In this document: piece after piece, positions 49,663 through 62,943 of the stretch | Position numbering within the stretch: position 1 is the stretch's first letter | How the letters are laid out: every line of letters starts with the position of its first letter | Origin: Pyxicephalus adspersus | Lineage: Eukaryota; Chordata; Amphibia; Anura; Pyxicephalidae | Direction: 5' to 3' | Length of the DNA: 64,000 bases | Assembly: GCF_032062135.1 (NCBI RefSeq) | Contig: NC_092858.1 | Coordinates: 127,713,848-127,777,847 of the forward strand | The notes under the pieces: generated by a model | Databases searched by the model: none | Told to the model about the DNA's origin: nothing | The model's input: the letters and a program-made list of their open reading frames with translations, nothing else | Made by a program: the position numbers and the translations under genes

Positions 49663-51466
49663 CCCTAAAGCCTTAAATACAAAGAATACAAAGAACTATA
49701 AAATGTAAAAAATAGAAAAATAGGGTTACATTTATTTTTACAATGATTCTGGAACATTTTTACCAATTTAAAAATCTAAACCACATCTTTTGTTTTTACG
49801 AAGTTAAAACTGCATAAACTACAAAGCCGCTGGATCACAACAAATCCACTTGACATACAGGCAAAAAAGTTTTACATTTAATTTTTTTTTTTTTTAATTT
49901 TAGATAGGGGTTTCTTCATGGATTTTAGCCATAAAATTTACCCATGTCCTGATTCATGTTGGCAGTTACAGGCTTGAATGTGCCATTGAGTAGTGTATGG
50001 TACTGTATCCGCTTCCTAGCCAGTGGTTCTTTTGGTTTATTCCTAAAAGCAGACACCATCCTCAAGTAGCTTTTAAAATTGTTGAGGTTTGTCAATAAAA
50101 AATTGCTTTGACAATCAACATGTATGCTGATCTGCACATGCTTAGCTCTGTGTTTTGATACCAGGTATCCTGCGATACCCCTAGCTGCAGGAATAAATTA
50201 TGTCCAGTGCGCACAGTTATGTCATTCTCAACAGGCCTATTAAGATGACCAAAACTTCTGAAGCCAGAACAGAACCAGGCAAAGATGATGCCCCCTGCAA
50301 TGAAGAAAGTATAGTATATGTATAATTACCAGACAGGTCAGTTTATTTTATTGCAGAAGACATATAGTCTGTCACTTCTACAATAAAGAACCTGCCTGCT
50401 CATAACTTTTTCACTTTAGTTCCATTTCACAACAGACTGATACAAAATGAAACTTATCTTGCAATGCGTGTTTATGGGATTAATAAAGTTTATTGTGTAT
50501 TTTGTAAACCGAGGCACAGAGAAAAATGTTCTGTAGCAGTACTGCTAGTTACTAGTACTACTAGCATTTAGCAACAAAAAATGCACACAAAATTTTAGCA
50601 AAGCAATGTATCAAATGGTTTACCTTCTATTGCATTTTCAGATGTGTCTGCTGAACAATAAAATATTTTTCATGCAGTCAGGGGGACCACTGTCTCTCAA
50701 CTTTTGTGTGGACTATCTCTACCTGTCAGAAAGGTTGGTTGCAGAGTGCAGTGTGACAAGTACAGAACTTCCATATATTTCTGTACACTTTGTGCGGGCA
50801 GTCTTGTCTGTTTCAAATTAATTTTTGATTGAGTTACCTGTGAGTTGGTTAAAATTGTGTCCATGACCAAGATGAACTGAGGTTAGAGTGGACATGTATA
50901 AAAAGGAAGTAGCACAGCATTATTTACACACAAAATATGGCAGAAATATTTCGAATGCATAGAAGTGAGTTGCAAAATCCAGGAAACATTGGATTCCTTG
51001 ATCTATAAATAGAAAAATATCTTATTTGCAATAATATGCTCCTAATTCTTTACTATTTTGTTTTTATTTTATAGTCTATATTTTGGATAATTTATGTATT
51101 AACACTTGATCCTAGAAAAAAATGTAAATTAGGATTTACTTGCTTGTATTTTTGTATCCATAAAATTATGATTCTATTATTTTTGCATATGAGAGAATTT
51201 CTTTGCTACATCTGCTTACTTATAAGACGATGAAACCATATTGTAAATTTACTGCTAAATGCTTTAATAACCTTGGCTTCTTCTTCAGAGAAAGCATTAT
51301 TCATTTTAACCTGCTTCATAATGGAACAATTCGAATCTAGTCAATTTCCTGAACTGGCAGTTTTTATCCACAAAGCATGTCTTAATTTTACATTACTTAA
51401 CTGCTATTTATACTAATTGTACAAATATCATAATTTCTTAACATTTTAAAGATGTATAGAATTTAG

Positions 51467-51745
<279 letters not shown>

Positions 51746-52212
51746 TGACATTGAGACAAACAGGAAATCTTCCTTGACATCCGGGATCCTTAAATAGTTT
51801 GTTTAAATAGCTCTGTAATATGATCTGGTCTTCTTACCTGCTCACTTTACAAAGCTAACCTATGTAAACTTTAATACTGCAGACTTTGGTTTAGTATCTC
51901 TCATGTGCATTTATTTTTTTTTTAATGATTCTATTTATTACTGGACTCTAAGCAGACTAAAAAATGCATACAACATTTTTTGTCCAATAACAAGCTCTAA
52001 TAAATTTGTTCCTATTATTGCCTCCTTTGCTTTAGATTTGTCACAGTTTAGCCACACAACAGGCAGGAGACATGTTTTTTTTTCCTATTCAGTTCAGTGG
52101 CACTTCAAGGCCTGCTTTCCACCCTGGCCATGTGAACGAACAATAAAATAAATAATCTGTACACTGCTTATCCAATTCACTCTCTGATCTATCCTCCTGT
52201 TGGCATTCTCTA

Positions 52213-52537
52213 TAGGCTAGGTACACACATGCAATGGTTCCCGTCTGATATTCCGCTCAGGGCTGATATCGAACGAGAATCTTGCGTGTGGACAGTACCC
52301 GTCGTCCATTGTCCGAACAACCGTCCTGGCGGATCCACGGATGATTGACAACGAATGATCCTAATGGAAGTGAAGGGGACAGAGCGTGCCGCCGGGTGCC
52401 ACTTAATCGTTCTCCCCTCTCCATAGAGTAGAACAAGGCTGTATTGACAGGGCTCTTTCATACATGCGTTTGTCGTTGGAAAGGGTCGTGAAAAATCCTT
52501 TCCAACGACAATTATTGCACGTGTCTACATAACCTTA
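52213..52537. mobile_element. GCTGCGTACACAC palindromic MITE, copy 3
   Basis: Diverged copy in the orientation of 39472-39808: TAGGCTAGGTACACACATGC at the left, GTCGTCCATTGTCCGAAC, GGCGGATCCACGGATGATTG, TTGTCGTTGGAAAGGGTC with GATCC-less inverse TCCTTTCCAACGACAA, and GCACGTGTCTACATAACCTT at the right. Confidence 0.85.
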
Positions 52538-54379
52538 CACTGTAGGCATTTTGCTGATTTCCCTCCCCCTCTCTAACCTCTGCTATACTGGAAATGCAAG
52601 AGGCTCATGCAAAGTCAAATTCTGGTTTTTGCACCCCTTGCATTAAAAAATTCACATTGAGAATGTGTTTTTTACCTGCCTGGTCTTTAAAATGGACTTG
52701 TCACTATCAAAAAAGAGCATACATGTTTATAGCCATTTGTAAGTTATGTTGTGTTTTGGAGCTGTGAATTTGCTTCTGTAGCATTTTTTTTTTTCATTTG
52801 ATTCTGTGCAAATAGAATTTTACCGAGGATGTGCATTACTACCAAGCATGCTTGCTGTGCTTCTAGATCCCATCAGAAACATGCATCTGACACTTCTTAT
52901 TGCCTGTAAAATTTAGCATGCTGTTAAACAGAAGTTCAAAGGCTATAAGAAAGGAATAGAATATTTCATTTGACAATTCTTGTAAAGGGTTTGTAGGGAA
53001 GCTGCAGTTGAACTTTAACTTGCAGTTTTGTATATTTGATGGGTATGTAATGCTGCAAGAAATGTCTAAGAGCTTATTCACCCCCCCAACTAATTGTCCA
53101 TTAAAATCTGGGGAAATCTATCAAAACCATGTCCATGCATGTTTATTTTAGTTGTTGCTGGTCTTTAAAGCGTCTTGTAGTTAATGGTCTGTTAAATATC
53201 AACATGCACATGTGCTTTGATGCAATTTTAATTGAAATAAATGGAAATTAATGGAAGAATTATGCATGTGAATAGGCTATAAATAACAATAGGTGTATAG
53301 CTCGTTCTATATGGGGCCAATTGTTCTGAATATGCAATGTTTTTTTTAGACTACACAGTGCTATGCTTAGGTTACAGGAAGAATGCAATGGCTACCTCAC
53401 TGTCATCCCCCCTGGTTTATTATAATATTTACCTCAAATTCTACATTCTGTGCCAGTTTCTTCTGCAACCAGGAATAAAGCAAGAAAAATATCACTATAG
53501 GTTTAAAATCACTCTAAAACTCACTAACTTCAAAAAAAAAAAAAAAAACAGGACTAAAGATCAAATATGTACCCTTGTGCTGGACAAGATTTTCAGAAAA
53601 AATAAGCCACCTACCGATTAACTATCATAGCCCTCCACCTCATCATTTCTGTCCTGTGGACATTGTCCTCTTCACTGCATGCTATGCCTTCTCTATGAAC
53701 CTTCCCACCTAATGCCATTCCAGTCACAAGCATATGGTCTGCTGTAGTGTCTTGGCGTTTACTGGGAACCAAGAAGATCAATATTCCCTGATGTGGCGGT
53801 TTCCCATACCCAATACAGTGCAGTAGGAAAGTTATTTACCACCTTCATTTAGAGGTTAGTAGATTAGGGAATAGCCAGAATGCCTGTGAGTGTTATTTCT
53901 ATTTGCATCCTAGTTGCAACAGGACAGGAAGTGTGGGTAAATTTCTGACAATGCTCTGAGAGTTGAGATGTACTTTATTGTACATACTTTGTATATTTGA
54001 CACAAAGAGGATGCTGTACATATACTGGAAGTTATGAACTAGAGAGTGAGCTGATTGCATCGGATACTGGAGACAGAACTGTACACAGTAAAATGCAGAT
54101 CTCATGGTGGTATTAGTAGTGGGGTTGCTGAAGTGTAGCTCTTATGTTATTGACATGAATGCTGGATGGTTGGAACAGTTCAGATGATGATAGGAATGAG
54201 AAAAGTCTGTTCAAGGGAAACGCTGGGTTTGCATTAGTTAGCTGGGTTTGTGAAACATGTGGAATGGTACACTATGTCAAAGTAAATTCAAACTAAAGAA
54301 ATAATCTTTTAGCAGTGAAACAGGAAGTTTGTTTTTCTGAATCAATATATGTATCAAATATTGTTCTTTTTTTGTTCAC

Positions 54380-54725
54380 CCACAGAAATACTTTTTTATT
54401 CCAAAGTTAAACAAGTCTCAGTGCATATAGTACATTGAGAAACAATTAAACCATATACATAAGTATACACCACCTTCAGGTTATTTCTTGCGTGTGCACT
54501 TTTGCCAGCAATTGCATCTCTTGGTCTGTTTGGATAAGTAACTATTAACTTTAAGAGATTCTAGTATTTTCTGGGTCTTCTGCACAACTACCCTGGCTCT
54601 GTCAGGTGTCATGGGGACTATAGGTAAGCAGCTGTTGGCAAGCCTAGCCACAAATTCTCTATTGGATTGAAGTCTGGACTTTGCCTGGGCCCTTCTAGGT
54701 ACAGTTTTGAATTTATGCCCGAGTC
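54380..54725 (-). pseudogene. Tc1-like transposase remnant (C-terminal end)
   Basis: On the minus strand QSPDFNPIENLWL appears at about 54690-54655, the conserved SPDLNPIENLW segment with the last catalytic acidic residue. Broken sequence follows toward 54400, ending in a GGTGTATACTTATGT block typical of Tc1 3' regions. The N-terminal part is absent. It ends close to the tandem duplication at 54843. Confidence 0.7.
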
Positions 54726-54842
54726 TAGCTGAAAGACAAATTTACTACCATTGTCTGCTACTTACAGATAGAGGTTACCCAACCACCTTTTTTGTTTTCA
54801 TCTTTACACGCATCCATATTTTTTTTTAATTCACCCCCCCCC

Positions 54843-55428
54843 GTGCTTGCATGCTCTGCTGGACTAGTGCCATTCCAGTGATTCTGATTATGTTTTATTC
54901 CACAGCCTAGAAAAATCTATTTGTGCTTTATATATGTGTGTGGACTGCTTTTGTGCCTTTGCATGTACCCTAATTACAATTGTGAAGGGATTATATTATA
55001 TCACTATTCAGGGAATACTATCTTGAAAAAACACATAGTTATATATGTCTTCTTTTGTCTGTTTTAAAAGCTTAAACTATTAGGTGGTACATGTTTAAAA
55101 TAATTATTACATATACACTACTAGGCTACTTTATTGGCTTCACTTTGCTAGTTCTGGGTTGGACCCCTATTTACTTTTACAACTGTATTAATTGATTATG
55201 CCATAGATTTTCTAAATCTTGTATATTCTCCACAACTCTTGGTTCTTTACTTGTGTGATCGTAGAATGCCTATTCCTTTTGGATTTTTTTTAATATTGTA
55301 CATACATTACCCATATACTAAATACAAGGCATAATCCAATCAAAAAAATTAATCCAATCAAAAGATGTATGGTTCCCTTAACAAAAGGATTGTAAGCCAG
55401 TGAGCATATATGATGCCAGGCTGCCTTT
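54843..55428. repeat. 586-bp tandem duplication, unit 1
   Basis: Begins GTGCTTGCATGCTCTGCTGG after a C-run and ends GATGCCAGGCTGCCTTT. It is followed head-to-tail by unit 2. I saw only two differences between units: GGCTTCAC versus GGGTTCAC, and GCCATAGA versus GCCAAAGA. No coding content. Confidence 0.95.
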
Positions 55429-56007
55429 GTGCTTGCATGCTCTGCTGGACTAGTGCCATTCCAGTGATTCTGATTATGTTTTATTCCACAGCCTAGAAAA
55501 ATCTATTTGTGCTTTATATATGTGTGTGGACTGCTTTTGTGCCTTTGCATGTACCCTAATTACAATTGTGAAGGGATTATATTATATCACTATTCAGGGA
55601 ATACTATCTTGAAAAAACACATAGTTATATATGTCTTCTTTTGTCTGTTTTAAAAGCTTAAACTATTAGGTGGTACATGTTTAAAATAATTATTACATAT
55701 ACACTACTAGGCTACTTTATTGGGTTCACTTTGCTAGTTCTGGGTTGGACCCCTATTTACTTTTACAACTGTATTAATTGATTATGCCAAAGATTTTCTA
55801 AATCTTGTATATTCTCCACAACTCTTGGTTCTTTACTTGTGTGATCGTAGAATGCCTATTCCTTTTGGATTTTTTTTAATATTGTACATACATTACCCAT
55901 ATACTAAATACAAGGCATAATCCAATCAAAAAAATTAATCCAATCAAAAGATGTATGGTTCCCTTAACAAAAGGATTGTAAGCCAGTGAGCATATATGAT
56001 GCCAGGC

Positions 56008-56014
<7 letters not shown>
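55429..56014. repeat. 586-bp tandem duplication, unit 2
   Basis: Direct repeat of 54843-55428, ending in a 33-T run. The near identity means a very recent duplication, or a collapsed or duplicated assembly path near the homopolymers. Confidence 0.95.

Positions 56015-56044
<30 letters not shown>
56012..56044. repeat. Poly-T tract (33 T)
   Basis: Uninterrupted T run at the outer edge of the second duplication unit. Confidence 0.9.
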
Positions 56045-56048
<4 letters not shown>

Positions 56049-56549
56049 CTTTTCGTCATTCTTTTACCTGGCCTTGCATAACTATGGTTTGTGTACACTG
56101 TTTTGAAATGTGTTGCTTATCTGACTACTTTGGGTACTCCCAGACCTCTTCATTATCGGAAGTGTTTGAAACTCAGATGTCCAGATTAGAGTTATTATAC
56201 ATAAAGTTTGTATCTCAGACTAATTTTCCACCTAAACCAGTTATGCTGTTTTTAGGACCAAATATAGCTTTTTGAGGGTATTTTACACTTGATTTACTGT
56301 TTTTTTTCTTTTTATTTAGATCTTTAATTATAGGGATAGCTGCTGCTGTCAAATTTTGGATTGTACAATATTGTACACATACTATCCGTGATAGCACTTT
56401 CTCAGAAACAGGAAGTGTGAGGTTAGAGGAGCCTACCTTGGGTTCTTTTAGATATCTGGCCCTAGATAAACTAGTAAACAAAGGAGCTTCCAAATTAACA
56501 TTTACCTATAGGAGTGAGATAGTGTTGCAATGCCTGAATTAAACTGAAA

Positions 56550-56728
56550 CTCAGGACAATTCGGTACTGTGTAAACCTGAATAGATTTTGTTCAGGATTG
56601 ACACCCTCATTTGCCAACAAATAGCAAAAAGAAGAAATCAATTCCAGGTTTGCTTGATTACCCAGTTTCTCCCATGATAATCTTTAGTCCTGAAGAACTT
56701 TGATAAATCTGATAAATCAGGCCCATAG
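56550..56728. mobile_element. Palindromic MITE, GGCCCTGATTTATTA family, copy 3
   Basis: The right end GAAGAACTTTGATAAATC followed by GATAAATCAGGCCCAT is well kept and carries a small internal duplication (GATAAATCT GATAAATC). The middle has TTTGCCAACAAATAGC and CCAGGTTTGCTTGATTACCC, as in 11649 and 29958. The left end is strongly diverged. Confidence 0.65.
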
Positions 56729-57546
56729 TGTCTGAGATTGTTTAACTATCCTGGCTGTCATGCCATCCATCTGATTACAGATCTTTGCATACTGTACTGT
56801 TATAAGACTTGTGGCTTAAAGTTTTGCCAGAGCAACGTAACTGCACGTCACTTACCATTTGAAGAAAGGCTGCAATGGAAGCCTCAGTATGTCCCCCATG
56901 AGAAGTCTGTTTTAATATTATTATTTTTTTATAATGATTATCTCTTGGCCTTTTTTCTTTTTGTGTTAAACACAGGAAAACCCCAACTGATACTCTAGTC
57001 TAAATTGATGAAGAAAGAAATTGTCACTGTAGAACTATTATGAGATTTACACACAGACTTTTTTTGCTCATTCCCCTAGGTAAAGAAATACATTAGTTTC
57101 CCCTACAGAACCAGAGGAAGCTTAAACCAGAACCATACCCTTTGTAATCTTTCCAGACACACACACTAAGGACTCTTTTATATTACAATGAAAATTAAGC
57201 TTATGAAATTGTTACGGTCATAAAATCATTGTTAATTTAATGCGCAAAATAACAAAGGAATAGATGGATTTTAAACCTAAATTAAACGTTTCACACTTCA
57301 TTCAACAAAGTTTCTTTTGAAAGTTAGGTCTGAATTTTTTCTCTCTCCAAATACTTATATGAAAATCACAAAAACGCCTAGGATCCACTTTATCAGTTAA
57401 CACCAGGTTTAAGAACATTTCAGAATGCTTCTTTGGTCTACAAGCCATGTACTGCAAAACTGACAGTTTGATAATAAATAGTTAATATACGCAAATAACT
57501 GATCTCATCAGCACAAATTCCATTGATAAGGCTCCATAGAAGAGGA

Positions 57547-58430
57547 NNNNNNNNNNNNNNNNNNNNNNNNNNNNNNNNNNNNNNNNNNNNNNNNNNNNNN
57601 NNNNNNNNNNNNNNNNNNNNNNNNNNNNNNNNNNNNNNNNNNNNNNNNNNNNNNNNNNNNNNNNNNNNNNNNNNNNNNNNNNNNNNNNNNNNNNNNNNNN
57701 NNNNNNNNNNNNNNNNNNNNNNNNNNNNNNNNNNNNNNNNNNNNNNNNNNNNNNNNNNNNNNNNNNNNNNNNNNNNNNNNNNNNNNNNNNNNNNNNNNNN
57801 NNNNNNNNNNNNNNNNNNNNNNNNNNNNNNNNNNNNNNNNNNNNNNNNNNNNNNNNNNNNNNNNNNNNNNNNNNNNNNNNNNNNNNNNNNNNNNNNNNNN
57901 NNNNNNNNNNNNNNNNNNNNNNNNNNNNNNNNNNNNNNNNNNNNNNNNNNNNNNNNNNNNNNNNNNNNNNNNNNNNNNNNNNNNNNNNNNNNNNNNNNNN
58001 NNNNNNNNNNNNNNNNNNNNNNNNNNNNNNNNNNNNNNNNNNNNNNNNNNNNNNNNNNNNNNNNNNNNNNNNNNNNNNNNNNNNNNNNNNNNNNNNNNNN
58101 NNNNNNNNNNNNNNNNNNNNNNNNNNNNNNNNNNNNNNNNNNNNNNNNNNNNNNNNNNNNNNNNNNNNNNNNNNNNNNNNNNNNNNNNNNNNNNNNNNNN
58201 NNNNNNNNNNNNNNNNNNNNNNNNNNNNNNNNNNNNNNNNNNNNNNNNNNNNNNNNNNNNNNNNNNNNNNNNNNNNNNNNNNNNNNNNNNNNNNNNNNNN
58301 NNNNNNNNNNNNNNNNNNNNNNNNNNNNNNNNNNNNNNNNNNNNNNNNNNNNNNNNNNNNNNNNNNNNNNNNNNNNNNNNNNNNNNNNNNNNNNNNNNNN
58401 NNNNNNNNNNNNNNNNNNNNNNNNNNNNNN
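57547..58430. other. Assembly gap (884 N)
   Basis: Unknown sequence. Open frames spanning it are artefacts. Confidence 1.
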
Positions 58431-58629
58431 TGATTTTAATAAAAGTACCTTTCTTAAGAAAGCAGCTACAAACCTGATTAGAAAATCCTCATCCACCCAC
58501 CCATCCTTCTCTACAGCCTGCTGTAAAAATTTTGCTTACTGTAAGTAGCAGTCTGGCATGTCCCATGCTGTGTCAGAGCTAAAATCAGTGAGAAACTTGT
58601 GCTTTAATCATAGAGCTATATCATCTACT

Positions 58630-58865
58630 TCAGGGATTCCTCCACAGGTTCTTAGCGGTTCCTGGAACAATGAGCAACTAGTGACTCTCAGGTCAGTTTA
58701 TTTGACACTAATTATCTTTGTTGCTATCTGTAATAGAGGCATTCTTCCCTTACCACCACAGTGATATACTGTGAGCCCTTGATATAGTAATTATAGTATG
58801 GGTTCCATAAAGACTCGAAAGTTATTTTAAGGGTTTTCCATGTTCATAAAAAGCTTGGGAAAGGC
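58630..58865. mobile_element. Small hAT-like element (GTTTCTCAACC family), diverged
   Basis: Contains CAGGGATTCCTCCACAGGTT, GTTCCTGGAACAATGAGCAA, ATACTGTGAGCCCTTGATAT then AGTAATTATAGTATGGGTTC. These line up with 27540-27680 and 45500-45750. Both termini are degraded. Confidence 0.6.
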
Positions 58866-59125
58866 TTGTTAAACCTCTACAAAGATTTCTTCCTCACAAC
58901 GTGGGTTCTTTTCCACGCCGGGTATTTATTTATTATACAGGAAAAGCAATCAAATTAAGCTATAGTGATTTACTTGTCTATAGTGTTTTACTTTTTTACC
59001 TTTTGATTGCACTCGGCCAATTGCTTTACGTTTTCTGGAAGGCATAATTACAGGCCAGAAATTTGTAAGAGTCCAAAAAATAAGTATTTAAAAAATATAA
59101 GCAAAAGGCACTGTCATGGAGCAAA

Positions 59126-59126
<1 letters not shown>

Positions 59127-59158
<32 letters not shown>

Positions 59159-59760
59159 CATACATGCAAACATACCTCTGACATATAGCACAGTGCTGTA
59201 CAAAGATGACTGGTGCACTCACATCTCAGTCACATGTATAGCTCTTGGTTTGATTGAAATGTGTCCATGCGTTTTCGAGTGATGGTGGAACATACATACA
59301 TACATACATACATAAATACAATTTTATATATATATATAGATTTATATAGCTCTGATATTTACCATAGTACTGTAGAATGAAACACTGAGCTAGACCCATC
59401 AGTCTCTGTAGAGAGGAGCTGACACTCTAATGTCCCCCCACAGTCACACACTATTATTATACATTTATATACCTCTGACATATACCACAGCGCTGATCAG
59501 CGGAGTCAAAGATCAGGGATGCCATATGTCTAGCACGTTTGATTTAAATGTCTCTATGCGTTTCCTAGTGATGTTGGAACATAGCAAGTTTGGTTGAAAT
59601 GTCTCCATGCGTTTCCTAGTGATCACCAAATAAAGATCTGGCATATAGCACAGTGCTGTACAAAGATCAGCGGCGCACTCACATGAGCCCAGTCATATGT
59701 ATGGCAAGTTTGGTTGAAATGTCTCAATGCGTTTTCGAGTGATGGTGGAACATATATTTA
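59127..59760. repeat. LINE-tail repeats with (ACAT)n microsatellites
   Basis: (ACAT)n runs lie at about 59127-59152 and 59290-59312. The block GGTTGAAATGTCTCCATGCG with TTTTCGAGTGATGGTGGAAC or TTTCCTAGTGATG occurs four times (about 59250, 59540, 59590 and 59715), together with CACAGTGCTGTACAAAGAT twice. A GATTTGGTTGAAAT-type 3' end followed by a short microsatellite is characteristic of RTE-class LINE tails. 59336-59470 (TTATATAGCTCTGATATTTA..) resembles a CR1/L2 tail. Confidence 0.6.
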
Positions 59761-60137
59761 TACAGAAGAGCGAATAATGATGTGATCGGCTAGTTAAGAT
59801 ATTGTTTACAGGTTCTTTATGGTATTGCTAGGGTTTCAGTGTGTATTTCATGGAAGACTTATTTTCAGAGTTGCGCTAACCTTCTTGAATTCTGTAGATT
59901 GTTTTTCAGTTTGAATGGTACAAGCTGACACTTCCTAATACTGATGGCTGGTCTCTGAAGCTTTCTGCTCAGCAGGATCTTCTGATCTATCACCTCCATG
60001 TGCTTGACTGTCATTGTTAGTGTAATAGGAATTAGATTTATAGGAAGAGAATCAGGATTGCTACAAACACCTGTATGTGAATGACATCCTGTGGTGTCTG
60101 TGCCAGGAAAATGCATGCCAAGCTACATCAAGTTCCC

Positions 60138-60651
60138 NNNNNNNNNNNNNNNNNNNNNNNNNNNNNNNNNNNNNNNNNNNNNNNNNNNNNNNNNNNNNNN
60201 NNNNNNNNNNNNNNNNNNNNNNNNNNNNNNNNNNNNNNNNNNNNNNNNNNNNNNNNNNNNNNNNNNNNNNNNNNNNNNNNNNNNNNNNNNNNNNNNNNNN
60301 NNNNNNNNNNNNNNNNNNNNNNNNNNNNNNNNNNNNNNNNNNNNNNNNNNNNNNNNNNNNNNNNNNNNNNNNNNNNNNNNNNNNNNNNNNNNNNNNNNNN
60401 NNNNNNNNNNNNNNNNNNNNNNNNNNNNNNNNNNNNNNNNNNNNNNNNNNNNNNNNNNNNNNNNNNNNNNNNNNNNNNNNNNNNNNNNNNNNNNNNNNNN
60501 NNNNNNNNNNNNNNNNNNNNNNNNNNNNNNNNNNNNNNNNNNNNNNNNNNNNNNNNNNNNNNNNNNNNNNNNNNNNNNNNNNNNNNNNNNNNNNNNNNNN
60601 NNNNNNNNNNNNNNNNNNNNNNNNNNNNNNNNNNNNNNNNNNNNNNNNNNN
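60138..60651. other. Assembly gap (514 N)
   Basis: Unknown sequence. Confidence 1.
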
Positions 60652-62502
60652 GATAATTTAGTTTATTCTTTGACAGTTGTAAACATCAGTGTGCAGGTAA
60701 ATATTACTTATCAATGTCTATGTATAATTTTAAATTATTTATAATAACCTGACCTTGCATGAAGGAAAATCATTAGCAACTTACAATCAGTATGGTTTTA
60801 TCGGTGTGAACAATTTTACAGATTGGTGGATAGTCAGATAACCTTAATTGTGTCAAATCTACACATGGAGTGCTTTACATCTTCACCCTGTTTGTGTACC
60901 CGAATATTTTTTAGTTTGGTCTGTGACTAGCTTTAGGTCTCCTTCCAATAAACTTACATTTTGAGGCTTAATAAAATTATAGTAATGAGAAATGATTAGT
61001 AATTGTATTTCCCTGGGTGTGACACAGTTCTGCATTTCCGATAGGAGTTGTATGTAACTTTAAGCCACCATCATTTGCTGCGTATGGTGCTGTTCAAATG
61101 CCATTCATCTAATGTCATCCCAATGTCCACTGTTCAGGATATCTCAAATCCACACGCTGTTAAAGTTGAAAATATTTTGATGGATTGTTCTGATGTTAGG
61201 AGAGCAAATAACAGAAGCTAAATGCACCAAAATAGTTCGAGAAGACCAGCAAATATATGAAGAATATTGTGTTGTATTTCTGTTGGTTGGAGGCATATGC
61301 CATGTGATGCTAGAATGATGATGATTGCCTGAATTGTCTGTATTTTACCTCCATCATTCATTGGTGCATTAACACATAATGGGTACGTCTGTGTTTCAAT
61401 CTGAATTTTGATCTACCAATGACAGTGTTATTATTCAGCAGCATTGAACCAATTCAGTTCAAAATTCAGCCTGGTTCCTGGATGACACAGACAGCGACAC
61501 TATGTGCATACCATATACGTCCCTGTAAACACACTTGGCGCCAGCAGGAAGACATGACATGTTTTAGAAGACATGAGGGGCTGTGTAATTCACACTACCT
61601 GGGGTACTTACACTGATAAAAGACAGTGAATGCTGACATATCTGGATTTAGGAGTTTTGAAATTCAGGTTTGCTTGAAAAAGTCTTAATTTAGACAGTAT
61701 TGATATTTTGACTATGCAAACATACATGAACATTAATATGAACCAGAATCTCCCACCGTCATCCTATTGGTGGTAGCTGGTTTCCCTATGTGGCATTTTT
61801 CAAGGTTGGGTGGGCCATCGCCATCTACTGACGAAAGAAGTTGGTGCAACAAGGGTAAAAATCACCAGGTTCGTGATGTCTACAGGCAGCTATTTGTAAA
61901 TTCTTCTTAAGGCAGAACACCGGACACCAATTATTTATTTATTTTTTTAAAGTTTTGACATGTTAACAAATAGTACCTGATCTCAGGTGTAATGCATGGC
62001 TGGGACTCTGGACTGTTAAAAAATTAATACTTTATGCCAGATAGTAAAACTCCCACTGTATTCCTGGCCTACTCTCTTCACATGTGAATTACAATTTGCA
62101 GGATTAGTTTTTTACTTTTTTTTATTATGTTGGCCATTCACAGAATGCAGTGTAAAAAACATTTTCTTAACATTGATGAGACAAAAAAAATTGTGTGTAC
62201 ATATAATAATATACACCCACCTGTTATGGCCAGAACAATCAACTTTCGTACTCTGTAAATTTTATCCCATATCTGATATGTAAATCTGTTTGTTTGAACT
62301 TTTATTTTATAGAGATCAGTACACATAGTCCATAATCAGTTCACTTTTTTATACATCTTAGCTCCAAACAAACCCTTTCTCAAACTGGAGCTCTAACTCA
62401 GCAAAATGTCTGTAAATACTGCAAATAAATTGGTGTGAAATTTTCTGGATATGCCACAAGTAATTGTAAATTTGTCGCCTCAATATCCCTGGAAGATGTT
62501 GC

Positions 62503-62630
62503 ATTAAGCCCTTAATGTGCCTTGAGGGGGCTGGATCGGTGCATGAGATAAATAAAGGTGTTATATAAACACCTCACCTCATTATCTCATGCACCGATCC
62601 AGCCCCCTCACGGCACATTAAGGGCTTAAT
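62503..62630. repeat. Near-perfect 128-bp hairpin
   Basis: ATTAAGCCCTTAATGTGCC at the left and GGCACATTAAGGGCTTAAT at the right begin arms of about 49 bp. These include GGGGGCTGGATCGGTGCATG and CATGCACCGATCCAGCCCCC, with one or two mismatches near CTTGAG / CTCACG. The short centre contains its own inverted repeat, AGGTGTTATATAAACACCT. Probably a small foldback MITE; no clear target duplication. Confidence 0.9.
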
Positions 62631-62791
62631 CCTTATGGAATCCTTATAGAATTACAATATCCATGTGTTGGATCGCTGCAATGAACCTTGAAGCAGATCA
62701 GTATTTTACAAAGTTTGAAATAGTTTTCAGGTGATCGAGTAATATTGATCTCTATTTGTAAAAAACAGATCAATATAATGTATCTATGACC

Positions 62792-62938
62792 ATGTTCTCA
62801 CCAGCCCCTTTTTAGCAGGGCGCACCACCCGGCACTTTTCAGTAACCATCCGGCTGTGTGGGTGGTTACTGAAGAGTTGGGTCACAGTATAAGGGCTACC
62901 ACCCACCTACAATTTCTTCCCACCCATCTTAATAAAAA
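62792..62938. mobile_element. Hairpin repeat GTAACCACCC, copy 2 (inverted)
   Basis: CAGCCCCTTTTTAGCAGGGC, GCACCACCCGGCACTTTTCA, GTAACCATCC and GGGTGGTTAC, then CTACCACCCACCTAC are the inverse of 47600-47737. The right end runs almost into the third assembly gap. Confidence 0.7.
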
Positions 62939-62943
62939 ATATC

